Part shown: in pieces, positions 36,324 through 44,710 of the stretch
Layout: the number at the start of each line of letters is the position of its first letter
Numbering within the stretch: the stretch's first letter is position 1
The notes under the pieces: generated by a model
Databases searched by the model: none
What the model saw: the letters and a program-made list of their open reading frames with translations, nothing else
What the model was told of the DNA's origin: nothing
Made by a program: the position numbers and the translations under genes
Origin: Sediminibacterium roseum
Lineage (GTDB): Bacteria; Bacteroidota; Bacteroidia; Chitinophagales; Chitinophagaceae
Assembly (NCBI RefSeq): GCF_009939005.1
Contig: NZ_JAACJS010000002.1
Location: 402,646-466,645, forward strand
DNA length: 64,000 bases
Direction: 5' to 3'

Positions 36324-38381
36324 ATGTCTCAAGACAAAAAAACGTTTAAGCCATTCGTTTCCCCTGAAACGAATATGAAAGAGCTCACGGTTAAATCGAT
36401 CCTCGTGGGTAGCCTGTTTGGTGTCATTTTTGGCGCCGCCACGGTGTACCTTGCGTTGAAAGCAGGATTGACCGTTTCTGCTTCCATCCCCATCGCCGTT
36501 ATCGCGATCACGCTGGGAAGAAAATTTTTGAAGACCACCATTCTTGAGAACAACATCATCCAGACCACCGGTTCTGCAGGAGAAAGCATTGCGGCCGGTG
36601 TGGCATTTACCCTGCCGGGTTTTTTGTTTTTGTCATCGCCCGACAGCGCCTCTTATTTCAATTACCTCACCATCCTGATCCTTGCCATTGTTGGCGGATT
36701 GCTGGGAACATTGCTCATGGTGCCGCTGCGCAAGGCGCTTATCGTTAACGAACACGATAACCTTCCTTATCCCGAGGGAACAGCCTGCGGCGATGTGCTG
36801 AAGGCAGGAGAAAAAGGAGGGGATTTTGCAAAGACCGCTTTCTGGGGACTGGGTGTTGCGTTTGTATACGCCATCTTTCAAAAGATCCTGCATGTAATTG
36901 CAGAAGTGCCTCATTTTGCTACCAAACAGGCGAATAAGTTTTTCCCTTCCGCAAGGGTAAGCGGTGAGATCACACCCGAATACATGGGTGTGGGCTACAT
37001 CATCGGCCCCAAAATAGCAGGCGTGCTGGTGGCAGGTGGCGTATTGAGCTGGCTGGTGATGATACCGTTGCTTTCCACATTGGTTCCCTCAGACATGATC
37101 GCCATGCAGCTCAATAAACTCGGCTATCTCGCAGATCTTACCAAAGCCGGTGGCAAAGGTGGATGGGATCCTGTAACGCATACCTTCAACGATTACTCTG
37201 CGGCCATTTATTACGCATACATCAGGCAGATTGGTGCAGGAGCAGTAACGGCAGGCGGGATCATCACATTGCTGAAGACCATCCCAACCATCGTTAAATC
37301 GATCAAGGGAAGCATCGCTTCGCTGAAAGCAAACAAAGAACCGGGCGCTGCTGCGGTATTGCGTACCGATAAAGACCTCAACCTGAAAATCGTAGGGATA
37401 GGAAGCCTCGCGCTGATCGCATTGATCGCTGTATTGCCGCAGGTTCCGGGCGACAGCATCGTACAAAAATTATTGATAGGCGTGCTGGTCATTTTATTCG
37501 GGGCCTTGTTCGTAACGGTTTCTTCAAGGATCGTTGGATTGATCGGTTCTTCCAACAACCCAATCAGCGGTATGACCATCGCCACGGTAATGGGTACGAG
37601 CCTGATCTTCCTGAGCGTTGGCTGGACGGGCAAAGCGTTTGAACCCCTGGTACTGGTAGTGGGTGGAATGATCTGCATTGCCGCCGCAAATGCCGGCGCC
37701 ACTTCGCAGGATCTGAAGAGCGGATACATCGTGGGTGCAACGCCACGCAACCAGCAGATCGCATTGTTTGTAGGCGCGATCGTTTCATCGATCGTGATCG
37801 GCCTCACCGTAAAATTTCTCGACAGGCCAACAACCGAAATGGCGCAGCAGGGCATACAGCATGCAATCGGTTCCGATAAATACCCGGCGCCGCAGGCTAC
37901 GCTGATGGCAACATTGATCAAAGGCATCCTGTCGCAAAACCTCGACTGGCAATATGTTGTGGTCGGGATTTTTCTCGCCGTTGTAATGGAACTCTGCGGC
38001 ATCAAGGCCTTGAGCTTTGCCATTGGCGTTTACCTTCCGCTGGCAACCACCCTCCCGATCTTTATCGGCGGCGCCATCCGTGGCATTGTTGAGGCAAAGC
38101 AAAAGAAAGACAACATAAAACTGAATGCCGAGGAAGAAGAGCTTGGTAAAGGAAACCTCTTCGCAACCGGTCTTGTGGCGGGCGGCGCAGTGGCCGGCGT
38201 GGTGATCGCCTTCCTCGCAGGGTCCGATTCCGGTGAACGGTTCCTCAAAGCCGTTGGCATGGAAGACAACCTTACCGGCAGCTTATCAGAAGGCGGCTAT
38301 TATGTGCTCGGCACTTTGTTCTTCGCGCTGATGGGGTTGATCCTTTACAAGGTGGCCATTAAAAAATCTGCAACAGAATAA
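36324..38381 (+). CDS. OPT-family oligopeptide transporter
   Basis: A 685-residue integral membrane protein with about 14-16 helices. The family signature NIIQTTGSAGESIAAGVAFT is present near residue 77, with KAGLTVSASIPIAVIAITLG before it and the paired PYPEGTACGDVLKAG segment after it. OPT proteins import peptides or metal-chelate complexes by proton symport. A hairpin terminator follows. It is divergent from the POT gene. Confidence 0.94.
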   Translation: MSQDKKTFKPFVSPETNMKELTVKSILVGSLFGVIFGAATVYLALKAGLTVSASIPIAVIAITLGRKFLKTTILENNIIQTTGSAGESIAAGVAFTLPGFLFLSSPDSASYFNYLTILILAIVGGLLGTLLMVPLRKALIVNEHDNLPYPEGTACGDVLKAGEKGGDFAKTAFWGLGVAFVYAIFQKILHVIAEVPHFATKQANKFFPSARVSGEITPEYMGVGYIIGPKIAGVLVAGGVLSWLVMIPLLSTLVPSDMIAMQLNKLGYLADLTKAGGKGGWDPVTHTFNDYSAAIYYAYIRQIGAGAVTAGGIITLLKTIPTIVKSIKGSIASLKANKEPGAAAVLRTDKDLNLKIVGIGSLALIALIAVLPQVPGDSIVQKLLIGVLVILFGALFVTVSSRIVGLIGSSNNPISGMTIATVMGTSLIFLSVGWTGKAFEPLVLVVGGMICIAAANAGATSQDLKSGYIVGATPRNQQIALFVGAIVSSIVIGLTVKFLDRPTTEMAQQGIQHAIGSDKYPAPQATLMATLIKGILSQNLDWQYVVVGIFLAVVMELCGIKALSFAIGVYLPLATTLPIFIGGAIRGIVEAKQKKDNIKLNAEEEELGKGNLFATGLVAGGAVAGVVIAFLAGSDSGERFLKAVGMEDNLTGSLSEGGYYVLGTLFFALMGLILYKVAIKKSATE

Positions 38382-38403
38382 CGGATCGCTTCCATATTGA
38401 AAG

Positions 38404-38428
38404 GGCCGCATGCAAATGCGGCCTTTTT
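38404..38428 (+). terminator. Rho-independent terminator after the OPT gene
   Basis: GGCCGCAT and ATGCGGCC form a perfect 8-bp stem with a GCAA loop, followed by five T. Confidence 0.88.
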
Positions 38429-38594
38429 GATGCCCGGCGTTGCGCGGTTGATGGGTATCGGGTCTTCGGTCTTAGGGTGCTTGCCACTCCGGGCTAAAAA
38501 AGGCACCATTATTGAAGAATATATTTTTAAAGAAATCCGGTTGCCTGTTAAACTTTTGCCAACGGGATCTATCCAACCACAAAGCCTCTATCAT

Positions 38595-40598
38595 ATGACA
38601 TTCACCCGTTTCACAAAACTGTTGGCCGGCTCTGTATTGCTGGCGGTGCTGTTTGCCTTTGTACAGGTAAACGCAGGCGACCCAAAGATCAGCATGCCGT
38701 ATAAAAAAATGGGCCTTACCAGTGAGCAGGCCGCGGCACACCTGCTCAGCCGCTTTACTTTTGGCGCGAAACCGGGGCAGGTAAAGGAAGTGGCAGAGAT
38801 GGGCCTCGACAAATGGCTACAGCAGCAACTCGATGGCAACCTACCCGATGATGAAGTGAAACGGCGTTTGCCCGACAGCAACTACGAGGCTTTGCCCATG
38901 ACCAATGAAACGATCGTGAACACATACCTCAACGCAGGGCAGGTGATCCGCATCGCCGCAAGAAACAATTTACTTGATAAAGATTCGATCCGCAACCTCG
39001 ATAAACCCGAATACCGCCAGCAACTCAGGAAGATCATGGATGAGCAGGGGTATAAACTTCCACAGGAGCTGCAAAGACAGATCGTCAACCAAAAAATAAT
39101 CCGCGCAGCGTACGGCCAGAACCAGCTGCAGGAAGTGCTTACCGATTTCTGGTTCAACCATTTTAATGTTTCGCTCACCAAGGGCCAGTGCCAGCAATAT
39201 GTATTGACCTATGAGCGCGATGCCATACGCCCTAATGTATTGGGCAATTTTGAAACGATACTGGAAGCAACGGCCAAACACCCCGCGATGCTGGAGTATC
39301 TCGACAATGCTTCGAGCGTTAGCATGGACAACGACATGGCGCGCAACCAGCAAAAGAACAACCTCGCCCGGCTGGAGAAACAACGCACACAGGCGCTCGC
39401 CAAAAACGACTCGTCGATGATGGGCAAGCTGGAACAGCAGATGACGAATGCAAAAAGAGGACAGGGGCTCAACGAAAACTATGCGCGCGAGATCATGGAG
39501 CTGCATACATTGGGCGTTGATGGCGGCTACACACAAAAAGACGTAACCACCGTTGCACGTGCATTGACAGGATGGAGCATCATGCCGATGTATAAAGACG
39601 GACCGGGCACAAGATTGCTGAAAGCCGCGGGGCCCGATTTCCTCGCCCGTAAAGGGTTTGTGGTAGAAGGCGATTTCCTGTTCCGCGCAGACAAGCACGA
39701 CGAAAACGAGAAGACCATTTTAGGAAAAACATTTCCCGCAAATGGTGGTTATGAAGAGGGCCGGCAGGTTTTGCAGATGCTGTCGATGCATCCTTCCACC
39801 GCAAAATTTATATGTACCAAACTGGCAACGCGTTTTGTAAACGATACGCCATCGGCGGCGCTCATCAGCAAAATGTCGGAAGCTTATCTCAAGAGCAATG
39901 CAAACATCAAAACCGTTCTCATTGCCATGGTGAACAGCCGTGAATTCTGGGATACGAAGGCGTTGCGCGAAAAAGTAAAATCGCCTTTTGAGTTCGCCAT
40001 CAGCGCCATCCGCGCCACCAACGCAGATGTGCAGCAGCCGTTCCAGATCTACAACTGGTGCACAAGAATGGGCCAACGTTTTTACTATTACCAGGCGCCC
40101 ACAGGTTTTCCCGACAGGGCCACGTACTGGATCAACACCGGTTCGCTGCTCAACCGCATGAATTTCGGTTTGGCATTCGCCACGGAAAAGATTCCAGGGG
40201 TAAAACTGAATCTCGCAGCGCTCAACGACAACCACGAGCCCGAAAGCGCGGAGGCAGCCTTGATGATCTATAGTAAAATATTGCTGCCCGAAAGGAACCA
40301 GGACGATAACATCAGGAGGCTCACAGCCATGGTGCGTGATTCGAACCTCGAAAAAAAGATAACGGAAGCCGCAAATAAAACAACAGATCCAAACGCAGCA
40401 GCAACGGCCAATACGCAGGATGATATGATGATGACCGCAGCCTCGCAAGACAACCGCAGGAACAGGAAAGCCAACCAGCGCGCAGCACTGAGCAAAAAGA
40501 ATTTACCGGTAACAACATTGTATGTTGCAGGAAATACAAGCACGGTTTCGCAGGTGGCAGGAATAATTATTGGTTCACCAGAGTTCCAGCGGAAATGA
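38595..40598 (+). CDS. DUF1800-domain secreted protein
   Basis: A 667-residue protein with a signal peptide (ending near VQVNAG) and the DUF1800 features: SRFTFGAKPGQVKEVAEMGL at the start, TDFWFNHFNV, GLNENYAREIMELHTLGVDG, then QKDVTTVARALTGW, and a C-terminal half with PTGFPDRATYWINTG. It carries a Lys/Gln/Asn-rich charged insertion (about 240-290) and a Gln/Asn-rich stretch near the end (about 600-650). The open frame continues 66 codons upstream through the terminator region; the ATG at 38595 precedes the signal peptide. It pairs with the DUF1501 gene downstream. Function is unknown. Confidence 0.92.
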   Translation: MTFTRFTKLLAGSVLLAVLFAFVQVNAGDPKISMPYKKMGLTSEQAAAHLLSRFTFGAKPGQVKEVAEMGLDKWLQQQLDGNLPDDEVKRRLPDSNYEALPMTNETIVNTYLNAGQVIRIAARNNLLDKDSIRNLDKPEYRQQLRKIMDEQGYKLPQELQRQIVNQKIIRAAYGQNQLQEVLTDFWFNHFNVSLTKGQCQQYVLTYERDAIRPNVLGNFETILEATAKHPAMLEYLDNASSVSMDNDMARNQQKNNLARLEKQRTQALAKNDSSMMGKLEQQMTNAKRGQGLNENYAREIMELHTLGVDGGYTQKDVTTVARALTGWSIMPMYKDGPGTRLLKAAGPDFLARKGFVVEGDFLFRADKHDENEKTILGKTFPANGGYEEGRQVLQMLSMHPSTAKFICTKLATRFVNDTPSAALISKMSEAYLKSNANIKTVLIAMVNSREFWDTKALREKVKSPFEFAISAIRATNADVQQPFQIYNWCTRMGQRFYYYQAPTGFPDRATYWINTGSLLNRMNFGLAFATEKIPGVKLNLAALNDNHEPESAEAALMIYSKILLPERNQDDNIRRLTAMVRDSNLEKKITEAANKTTDPNAAATANTQDDMMMTAASQDNRRNRKANQRAALSKKNLPVTTLYVAGNTSTVSQVAGIIIGSPEFQRK

Positions 40599-40668
40599 TC
40601 TTGTAGTGAATAGTGCATCCTGCCAGTAATTCAAAACGCCTATCCTCCCAACCTTAAAAAAAGACCTT

Positions 40669-41931
40669 ATGATAAACCGCAGAGCATTCATGAAATCCGG
40701 CGCCCTCGCACTTTTTGCAGCGGGTGTGGGAGGCGTTCCCACGTTTATTGCGCGCGCCGCAAACAGCAGGAAGATCATCCCGCCCTATAAAAAGAACAAA
40801 GTACTCGTATGTATTTTTCAACGCGGTGCGATGGACGGGCTCATGGCCGTGAGCCCTTACGCCGATGCCAATCTGAAAACACTGCGCCCTACGCTCTACA
40901 TGAGCCCCGCAGAAACCGAAGGCAAGATGTTTGACCTCGATGGCAGGTTTGGCCTGCATCCATCGCTTGCTGCGTTCGATCCTTATTTTAAGGAGGGACG
41001 GATGGCGATCGTGCATGGTGTGGGAAGCCCTAATACCACGCGCAGCCACTTTGATGCGCAGGATTACATGGAAAGCGGAACACCTTTCAGCAAAAGCACG
41101 CAGAGCGGATGGCTCAACAGGGCCGTGGGTTTGCTCGGGCACGAACCCGCAACGCCTTTCCGCGCAGTGAGCCTGACAAGTTCCCTGCCAAGAAGTTTTT
41201 ATGGCGACAATGAAACACTTGCCATCAACAACCTACAGGAATTTGCGGTGCAGATGCGGGGCAATCCGCTGGCATCGAACCTTGCATCAAAATCATTTGA
41301 GTCTTTATACGATCAGACATCCAATCAACTGCTCAACAAAACAGGCAAAGAAAGTTTTGATGCAATGAAGATGCTCAATGTGAACAACCTGAAAAATTAC
41401 CAACCTGCCGCAGGTATCGTGTACCCGAATTCGGCGTTGGGAAATTCGTTGAAACAGATCGCAACACTGATAAAAATGGATATCGGCATGGAAGTGGCCT
41501 TTGCCGAAAGCGGCGGATGGGACACCCATTTCAACCAGGGCACCGCAAACGGCGCGCTGGCACGCAACCTGAAAGATTTCAGCGACAGCATCGACGCATT
41601 CTGGAAAGACATGTCTGCCTACCAGGATGATGTAACCGTAATGACCATGACCGAATTTGGCCGCACCGCCCACCAGAACGGAACCGGCGGAACCGACCAC
41701 GGCCGTGCAAGCTGCCTCTTTGTACTGGGCAACGATGTGCAGGGCGGAAAAGTGTACAACAACATTAAAACGCTTGCCAAAGAGGACCTGGAAGATGGAA
41801 GGGACCTCCCGGTAAGTACAGACTTCCGCTCCGTATTCAGCGCGGTTGCAAACGGGCATTTGAAGATCAACAACAACAAGGTACTGTTCCCTTCATGGGA
41901 CGGGCAGTCGTTGGGCGTGATGAAGGGATAA
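40669..41931 (+). CDS. DUF1501-domain secreted protein (Tat-type signal)
   Basis: A 420-residue protein starting with a twin-arginine-like signal (MINRRAFMKSGALALFAAGV). The body has the DUF1501 pattern, related to the alkaline-phosphatase/sulfatase fold: VLVCIFQRGAMDGLMAVSPY, AIVHGVGSPNTTRSHFDAQD, then SGGWDTHFNQG, MTEFGRTAHQNGTGGTDHG. His and Asp residues in the SHFDAQ, GWDTH and TDHG motifs may bind metal. It follows the DUF1800 gene, a pairing seen in many Bacteroidota and Planctomycetes genomes. The reaction is unknown. Confidence 0.93.
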   Translation: MINRRAFMKSGALALFAAGVGGVPTFIARAANSRKIIPPYKKNKVLVCIFQRGAMDGLMAVSPYADANLKTLRPTLYMSPAETEGKMFDLDGRFGLHPSLAAFDPYFKEGRMAIVHGVGSPNTTRSHFDAQDYMESGTPFSKSTQSGWLNRAVGLLGHEPATPFRAVSLTSSLPRSFYGDNETLAINNLQEFAVQMRGNPLASNLASKSFESLYDQTSNQLLNKTGKESFDAMKMLNVNNLKNYQPAAGIVYPNSALGNSLKQIATLIKMDIGMEVAFAESGGWDTHFNQGTANGALARNLKDFSDSIDAFWKDMSAYQDDVTVMTMTEFGRTAHQNGTGGTDHGRASCLFVLGNDVQGGKVYNNIKTLAKEDLEDGRDLPVSTDFRSVFSAVANGHLKINNNKVLFPSWDGQSLGVMKG

Positions 41932-41970
41932 GAAGTGATTCGTTGATCGAAAATATAATCGACATAAATA

Positions 41971-42002
41971 AAAAGGTGGATCCTGGTTGATCCACCTTTT
42001 TT
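41971..42002. terminator. Bidirectional terminator between the DUF1501 and M56 genes
   Basis: GGTGGATC pairs with GATCCACC, flanked by A on the left and T on the right, so a T run follows the hairpin on either strand. The convergent genes on both sides end here. Confidence 0.9.
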
Positions 42003-42043
42003 CATAGTCACCGGGTTTTTGGTTAACGGTACATAATTCCTGC

Positions 42044-43561
42044 TTATTTGACTACCCTCAACACATGCCTATCCCCCTCGATGCTTACCCTGAACATCAG
42101 GTATTCGGGCGGTGAAGCGAGTTGCTGTTTGTAGTCATGCTCGGCATCTTCTGTTTTGTAAAGGTCCACCTGGTATTTATACATTTTCGTGAGGTTGAAC
42201 TTTTTCATGATGTTCTTTTTCATTTCTTCTGTGTAATGGAGCCTGCTCACATCGGCCCGGCCAAAGTCTTCGGCTTTGTAGTTGTTCAATTCTTCGTTGC
42301 TGATCTTTTTAGAACCGATCCATACACCATACAGGTCCGCATTTTTAAAGTCCTCAAACTGTTCAGCGGTTGGATGTTTTGGCGGATTTGGCGTTGGTTT
42401 TTTCCAGAACACTGCCCTTGCCAGCCCGCGTTGTGCGTTGTTCATGTGTTTGTAGATGATAACCATACGTGCACGCTCTCCAGGGCTTACCTGGGGCAGG
42501 GTCTTATGGCCGTGCTTTGTAACGGTTATGTTTTTATCGATGATGGCATTGTATTCATTCAATTCTTCCTGGCTCGCACCCGATCCGGGCGGATAGGGCG
42601 GATTGGGTACGATCGCCGGGGCAATTTCTTCTGCCACCTTTTTTTGATCCTGTACTTTGTTTGGTTTGGTTTGTTGCGCCAGCATTTCTTTTGCGCTGAA
42701 AACGATCAATGTAATAGCGAAGACGGGAACCAGCGTTATTTTTTTCAACAGCGCTGTTACCCTGTTATAATTTTTAGTCATCATGATCAATCTTTTTTTG
42801 GTGATGGAATAATTGAAATTGCTGGTGAAGAGCGAGGCGCTTTCACTGCATGTTTTGTCCAGCAACAGGAGTTGATAAGCCGGCACATCAGCGTACGTTC
42901 TGATCACCGCTTCATCTGCGAGGTACTCGTGGTTGAGCTGGATGGCTTTTTTATAGAAGATAAGAAGTGGATTGAACCAGAGAACGGCCTGCAGCAGTTC
43001 GATAAAGATCACGTCCCACGAATGTTTCTGCCTTACGTGTGTAAGTTCGTGCGTAATGATCTCCTCTTCTATCCCGTTGTTTGCATACGCTTCCCCGTTG
43101 ATAAAAACATAATGAAGGAAAGAATAACTCGCTGTTCTTTCGTTCATCAAAACCAGTTTTGCACCGCGGTACGGAACCGTTTTGTTTCGCCAGGCGCCTG
43201 AAAGTACGCGGTAAAGATTTCTTACAAACCTGGTGAGCAATACAAGGGTAACCAATGCGTAAACAATCATTGTAAAAGGAACGATGTTGCCGGTTACTAC
43301 AGGCGCCGCAACAGGCGATGGCGAGGCCTGCGTTATTACTGCAGATAAAGGTTCTTCGCCAATAACAAAATAATCGGCCTGCAGCAATGGCAATGTCTCC
43401 GCTGTGACGCTGAAACTGATCAACGGCACAACAAAAGAAAACACGATGCTGCCCAGCAGGTACAAGCGGTTGAACCGGTGCATTTTTTCTTTCTCCAGGA
43501 AAAGAAGATACACCAGCAACAGGATGCCAAGGCAGGCAGTGGATTTGAGAAGATAGATCAT
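42044..43561 (-). CDS. M56-family (BlaR1/MecR1-type) membrane metallopeptidase
   Basis: A 505-residue protein with helices at about 5-20, 35-55 and 95-112, the gluzincin motif HELTH in EEIITHELTHVRQKHSWD with a downstream glutamate-containing LNHEYLADEAVI, a fourth helix near 275-290, and a C-terminal domain of about 215 residues outside the membrane. The C-terminal part is not a penicillin-binding domain and begins with a proline-rich linker (VPNPPYPPGSG). In BlaR1 the protease responds to a ligand and leads to BlaI cleavage. The signal here is unknown. It follows the BlaI gene by 43 bases. Confidence 0.93.
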   Translation of the reverse strand: MIYLLKSTACLGILLLVYLLFLEKEKMHRFNRLYLLGSIVFSFVVPLISFSVTAETLPLLQADYFVIGEEPLSAVITQASPSPVAAPVVTGNIVPFTMIVYALVTLVLLTRFVRNLYRVLSGAWRNKTVPYRGAKLVLMNERTASYSFLHYVFINGEAYANNGIEEEIITHELTHVRQKHSWDVIFIELLQAVLWFNPLLIFYKKAIQLNHEYLADEAVIRTYADVPAYQLLLLDKTCSESASLFTSNFNYSITKKRLIMMTKNYNRVTALLKKITLVPVFAITLIVFSAKEMLAQQTKPNKVQDQKKVAEEIAPAIVPNPPYPPGSGASQEELNEYNAIIDKNITVTKHGHKTLPQVSPGERARMVIIYKHMNNAQRGLARAVFWKKPTPNPPKHPTAEQFEDFKNADLYGVWIGSKKISNEELNNYKAEDFGRADVSRLHYTEEMKKNIMKKFNLTKMYKYQVDLYKTEDAEHDYKQQLASPPEYLMFRVSIEGDRHVLRVVK

Positions 43562-43604
43562 CTGTTGTTCTTTTTGAGATTTACAAACGGGTTCCCTGTT
43601 CCTT

Positions 43605-43985
43605 TTACTTGTTCTTTGTTTTTTTCTGGATCTCCTTATCGATGATCTTACGCAATTCTTTCAATTCATCTGTAGTAAGGTTACCCGCCTTCGTAAAGAA
43701 CGACGCGAACTGTAAAACCGAATCGTTGAAATTGTTGCGTATCATACCATTTACTTCCTTCGAGAAATAATCTGATTTCTTTACAAGGGGATGGTACTCT
43801 CTCGAATTTCCGAAAACCTTATACCCGATGAATCCTTTGTCGGTTATACGCTTTAACAACGTGGCCACCGTTGTAGGCGCGGGTTGCGGCTCGGGATAGG
43901 CATCGATCAGGTCTTTCAGGAACGCCTTTTCAAGGCGCCAGAGATGCTCCATTAACTGTTCTTCTGATTTTGATAGTCTGGTCAT
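43605..43985 (-). CDS. BlaI/MecI/CopY-family repressor
   Basis: A 126-residue winged-helix repressor: MTRLSKSEEQLMEHLWRLEK, the recognition helix region PTTVATLLKRITDKGFIGYK, and a dimerisation tail. It should bind TACAnnTGTA-type palindromes and be cut by the M56 peptidase. A perfect operator of this type lies 22-37 bases before its own start codon, so it is probably autoregulated. No beta-lactamase or copper transporter gene is next to it. Confidence 0.94.
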   Translation of the reverse strand: MTRLSKSEEQLMEHLWRLEKAFLKDLIDAYPEPQPAPTTVATLLKRITDKGFIGYKVFGNSREYHPLVKKSDYFSKEVNGMIRNNFNDSVLQFASFFTKAGNLTTDELKELRKIIDKEIQKKTKNK

Positions 43986-44006
43986 GTTCTACAATTTGCA
44001 ATATTG

Positions 44007-44022
44007 TTCTACAAGTGTAGAA
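44007..44022. promoter_or_regulatory. BlaI-type operator palindrome
   Basis: TTCTACAAGTGTAGAA is a perfect 7-bp inverted repeat with a 2-base spacer and contains the TACAnnTGTA core. An additional half-site TTCTACAAT lies at 43987-43995, next to the blaI start codon. Confidence 0.85.
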
Positions 44023-44043
44023 TAGTTTTTTATAAAATGCAAA
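44012..44043 (-). promoter_or_regulatory. Putative -33/-7 promoter of the BlaI-M56 operon
   Basis: On the minus strand TTTG (plus 44040-44043) is followed after 20 bases by TACACTTG (plus 44012-44019), one base off TAnnTTTG. The spacing fits Bacteroidota promoters. The -7 box lies entirely inside the BlaI operator, so bound repressor would block polymerase. Confidence 0.6.
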
Positions 44044-44097
44044 TGTTTTTTACTGTTTTTTTTTATGGGATTGTTAAATGTTGTAGGAATTGAAACG

Positions 44098-44118
44098 CGG
44101 TTACGCAATCTGTAACCG
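44098..44118. repeat. 7-bp inverted repeat upstream of the Tyr-rich secreted protein gene
   Basis: CGGTTAC and GTAACCG form a perfect inverted repeat with a 7-base spacer, between the BlaI operator and the divergent gene. It could be an operator or a small hairpin; no factor is known. Confidence 0.45.
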
Positions 44119-44187
44119 GGTTTAAAACCAGCAAAACGCTTGTGGCACTCTATTTGAATAATGACAGGTGGATCAAACCATTTTTTT

Positions 44188-44658
44188 ATGAAAAAGTTAT
44201 TTACCTCCCTGTTTTTACTTGGCGCATTGTTCACCACAGTTGATACAAAGGCGCAGGTGAGCGTCGGACTCAACGTCAACATCGGCAACCAGCCCGCCTG
44301 GGGGCCGGTAGGATATGACCATGTTGATTATTATTACCTCCCGGATATAGATGCTTACTATTCTGTTCCGCAAAGGCAGTTTGTTTACTATGATAACAAC
44401 CGGTGGATCCGTGCGCGGGCATTGCCACCACGTTACGGCAATTACGACCTGTACACTGGTTACAAGGTTGTGGTAAACGAACCGCGCCCTTATTTGCGCG
44501 CCGATTATTACCGCAGCAATTATGGAAAGTACAAAGGCTGGAAAGGTGAGCGCCAGATCGTGATCAGGGACAGCCGTGATGATAAATACAAGCACCACGA
44601 CAATGGCTGGCACGGCAACAACCCTAAGAGCAAGGGTAAGGGAAAGGGCCATCACTAA
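44188..44658 (+). CDS. Secreted tyrosine-rich basic protein
   Basis: A 156-residue protein with a signal peptide (MKKLFTSLFLLGALFTT, cleavage near TKAQ). The mature part is very rich in Tyr, Asp and Asn (YDHVDYYYLPDIDAYYSVPQ, RQFVYYDNNRWIRARALPPR, ADYYRSNYGKYKGW) and ends in a Lys/Gly/His tail (KGKGKGHH). This resembles small envelope proteins of Bacteroidota with no assigned role. The frame opens 9 codons earlier, but this ATG starts the signal peptide. It is divergent from the BlaI-M56 operon, and its tail could bind metal. Confidence 0.83.
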   Translation: MKKLFTSLFLLGALFTTVDTKAQVSVGLNVNIGNQPAWGPVGYDHVDYYYLPDIDAYYSVPQRQFVYYDNNRWIRARALPPRYGNYDLYTGYKVVVNEPRPYLRADYYRSNYGKYKGWKGERQIVIRDSRDDKYKHHDNGWHGNNPKSKGKGKGHH

Positions 44659-44671
44659 AATGAAGTGACGA

Positions 44672-44705
44672 ATATACCCCGCCGTTAGAATACGGCGGGG
44701 TATAT
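44672..44705. terminator. Strong hairpin between convergent genes (Tyr-rich protein and acs)
   Basis: A perfect 14-bp stem (ATATACCCCGCCGT with its complement) and 6-base loop lie between two convergent stop codons. No long T run follows, but the position suits a shared terminator. Confidence 0.75.
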
Positions 44706-44710
44706 ATTTA

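Noticed and set aside
38397-38594. 66-codon upstream extension of the DUF1800 gene
   Set aside because: It covers the OPT terminator hairpin and precedes a normal signal peptide, so the later ATG is preferred.
42122-43201. 359-codon open frame opposite the M56 gene
   Set aside because: Antisense shadow; the M56 frame has the HELTH motif and proper membrane helices.
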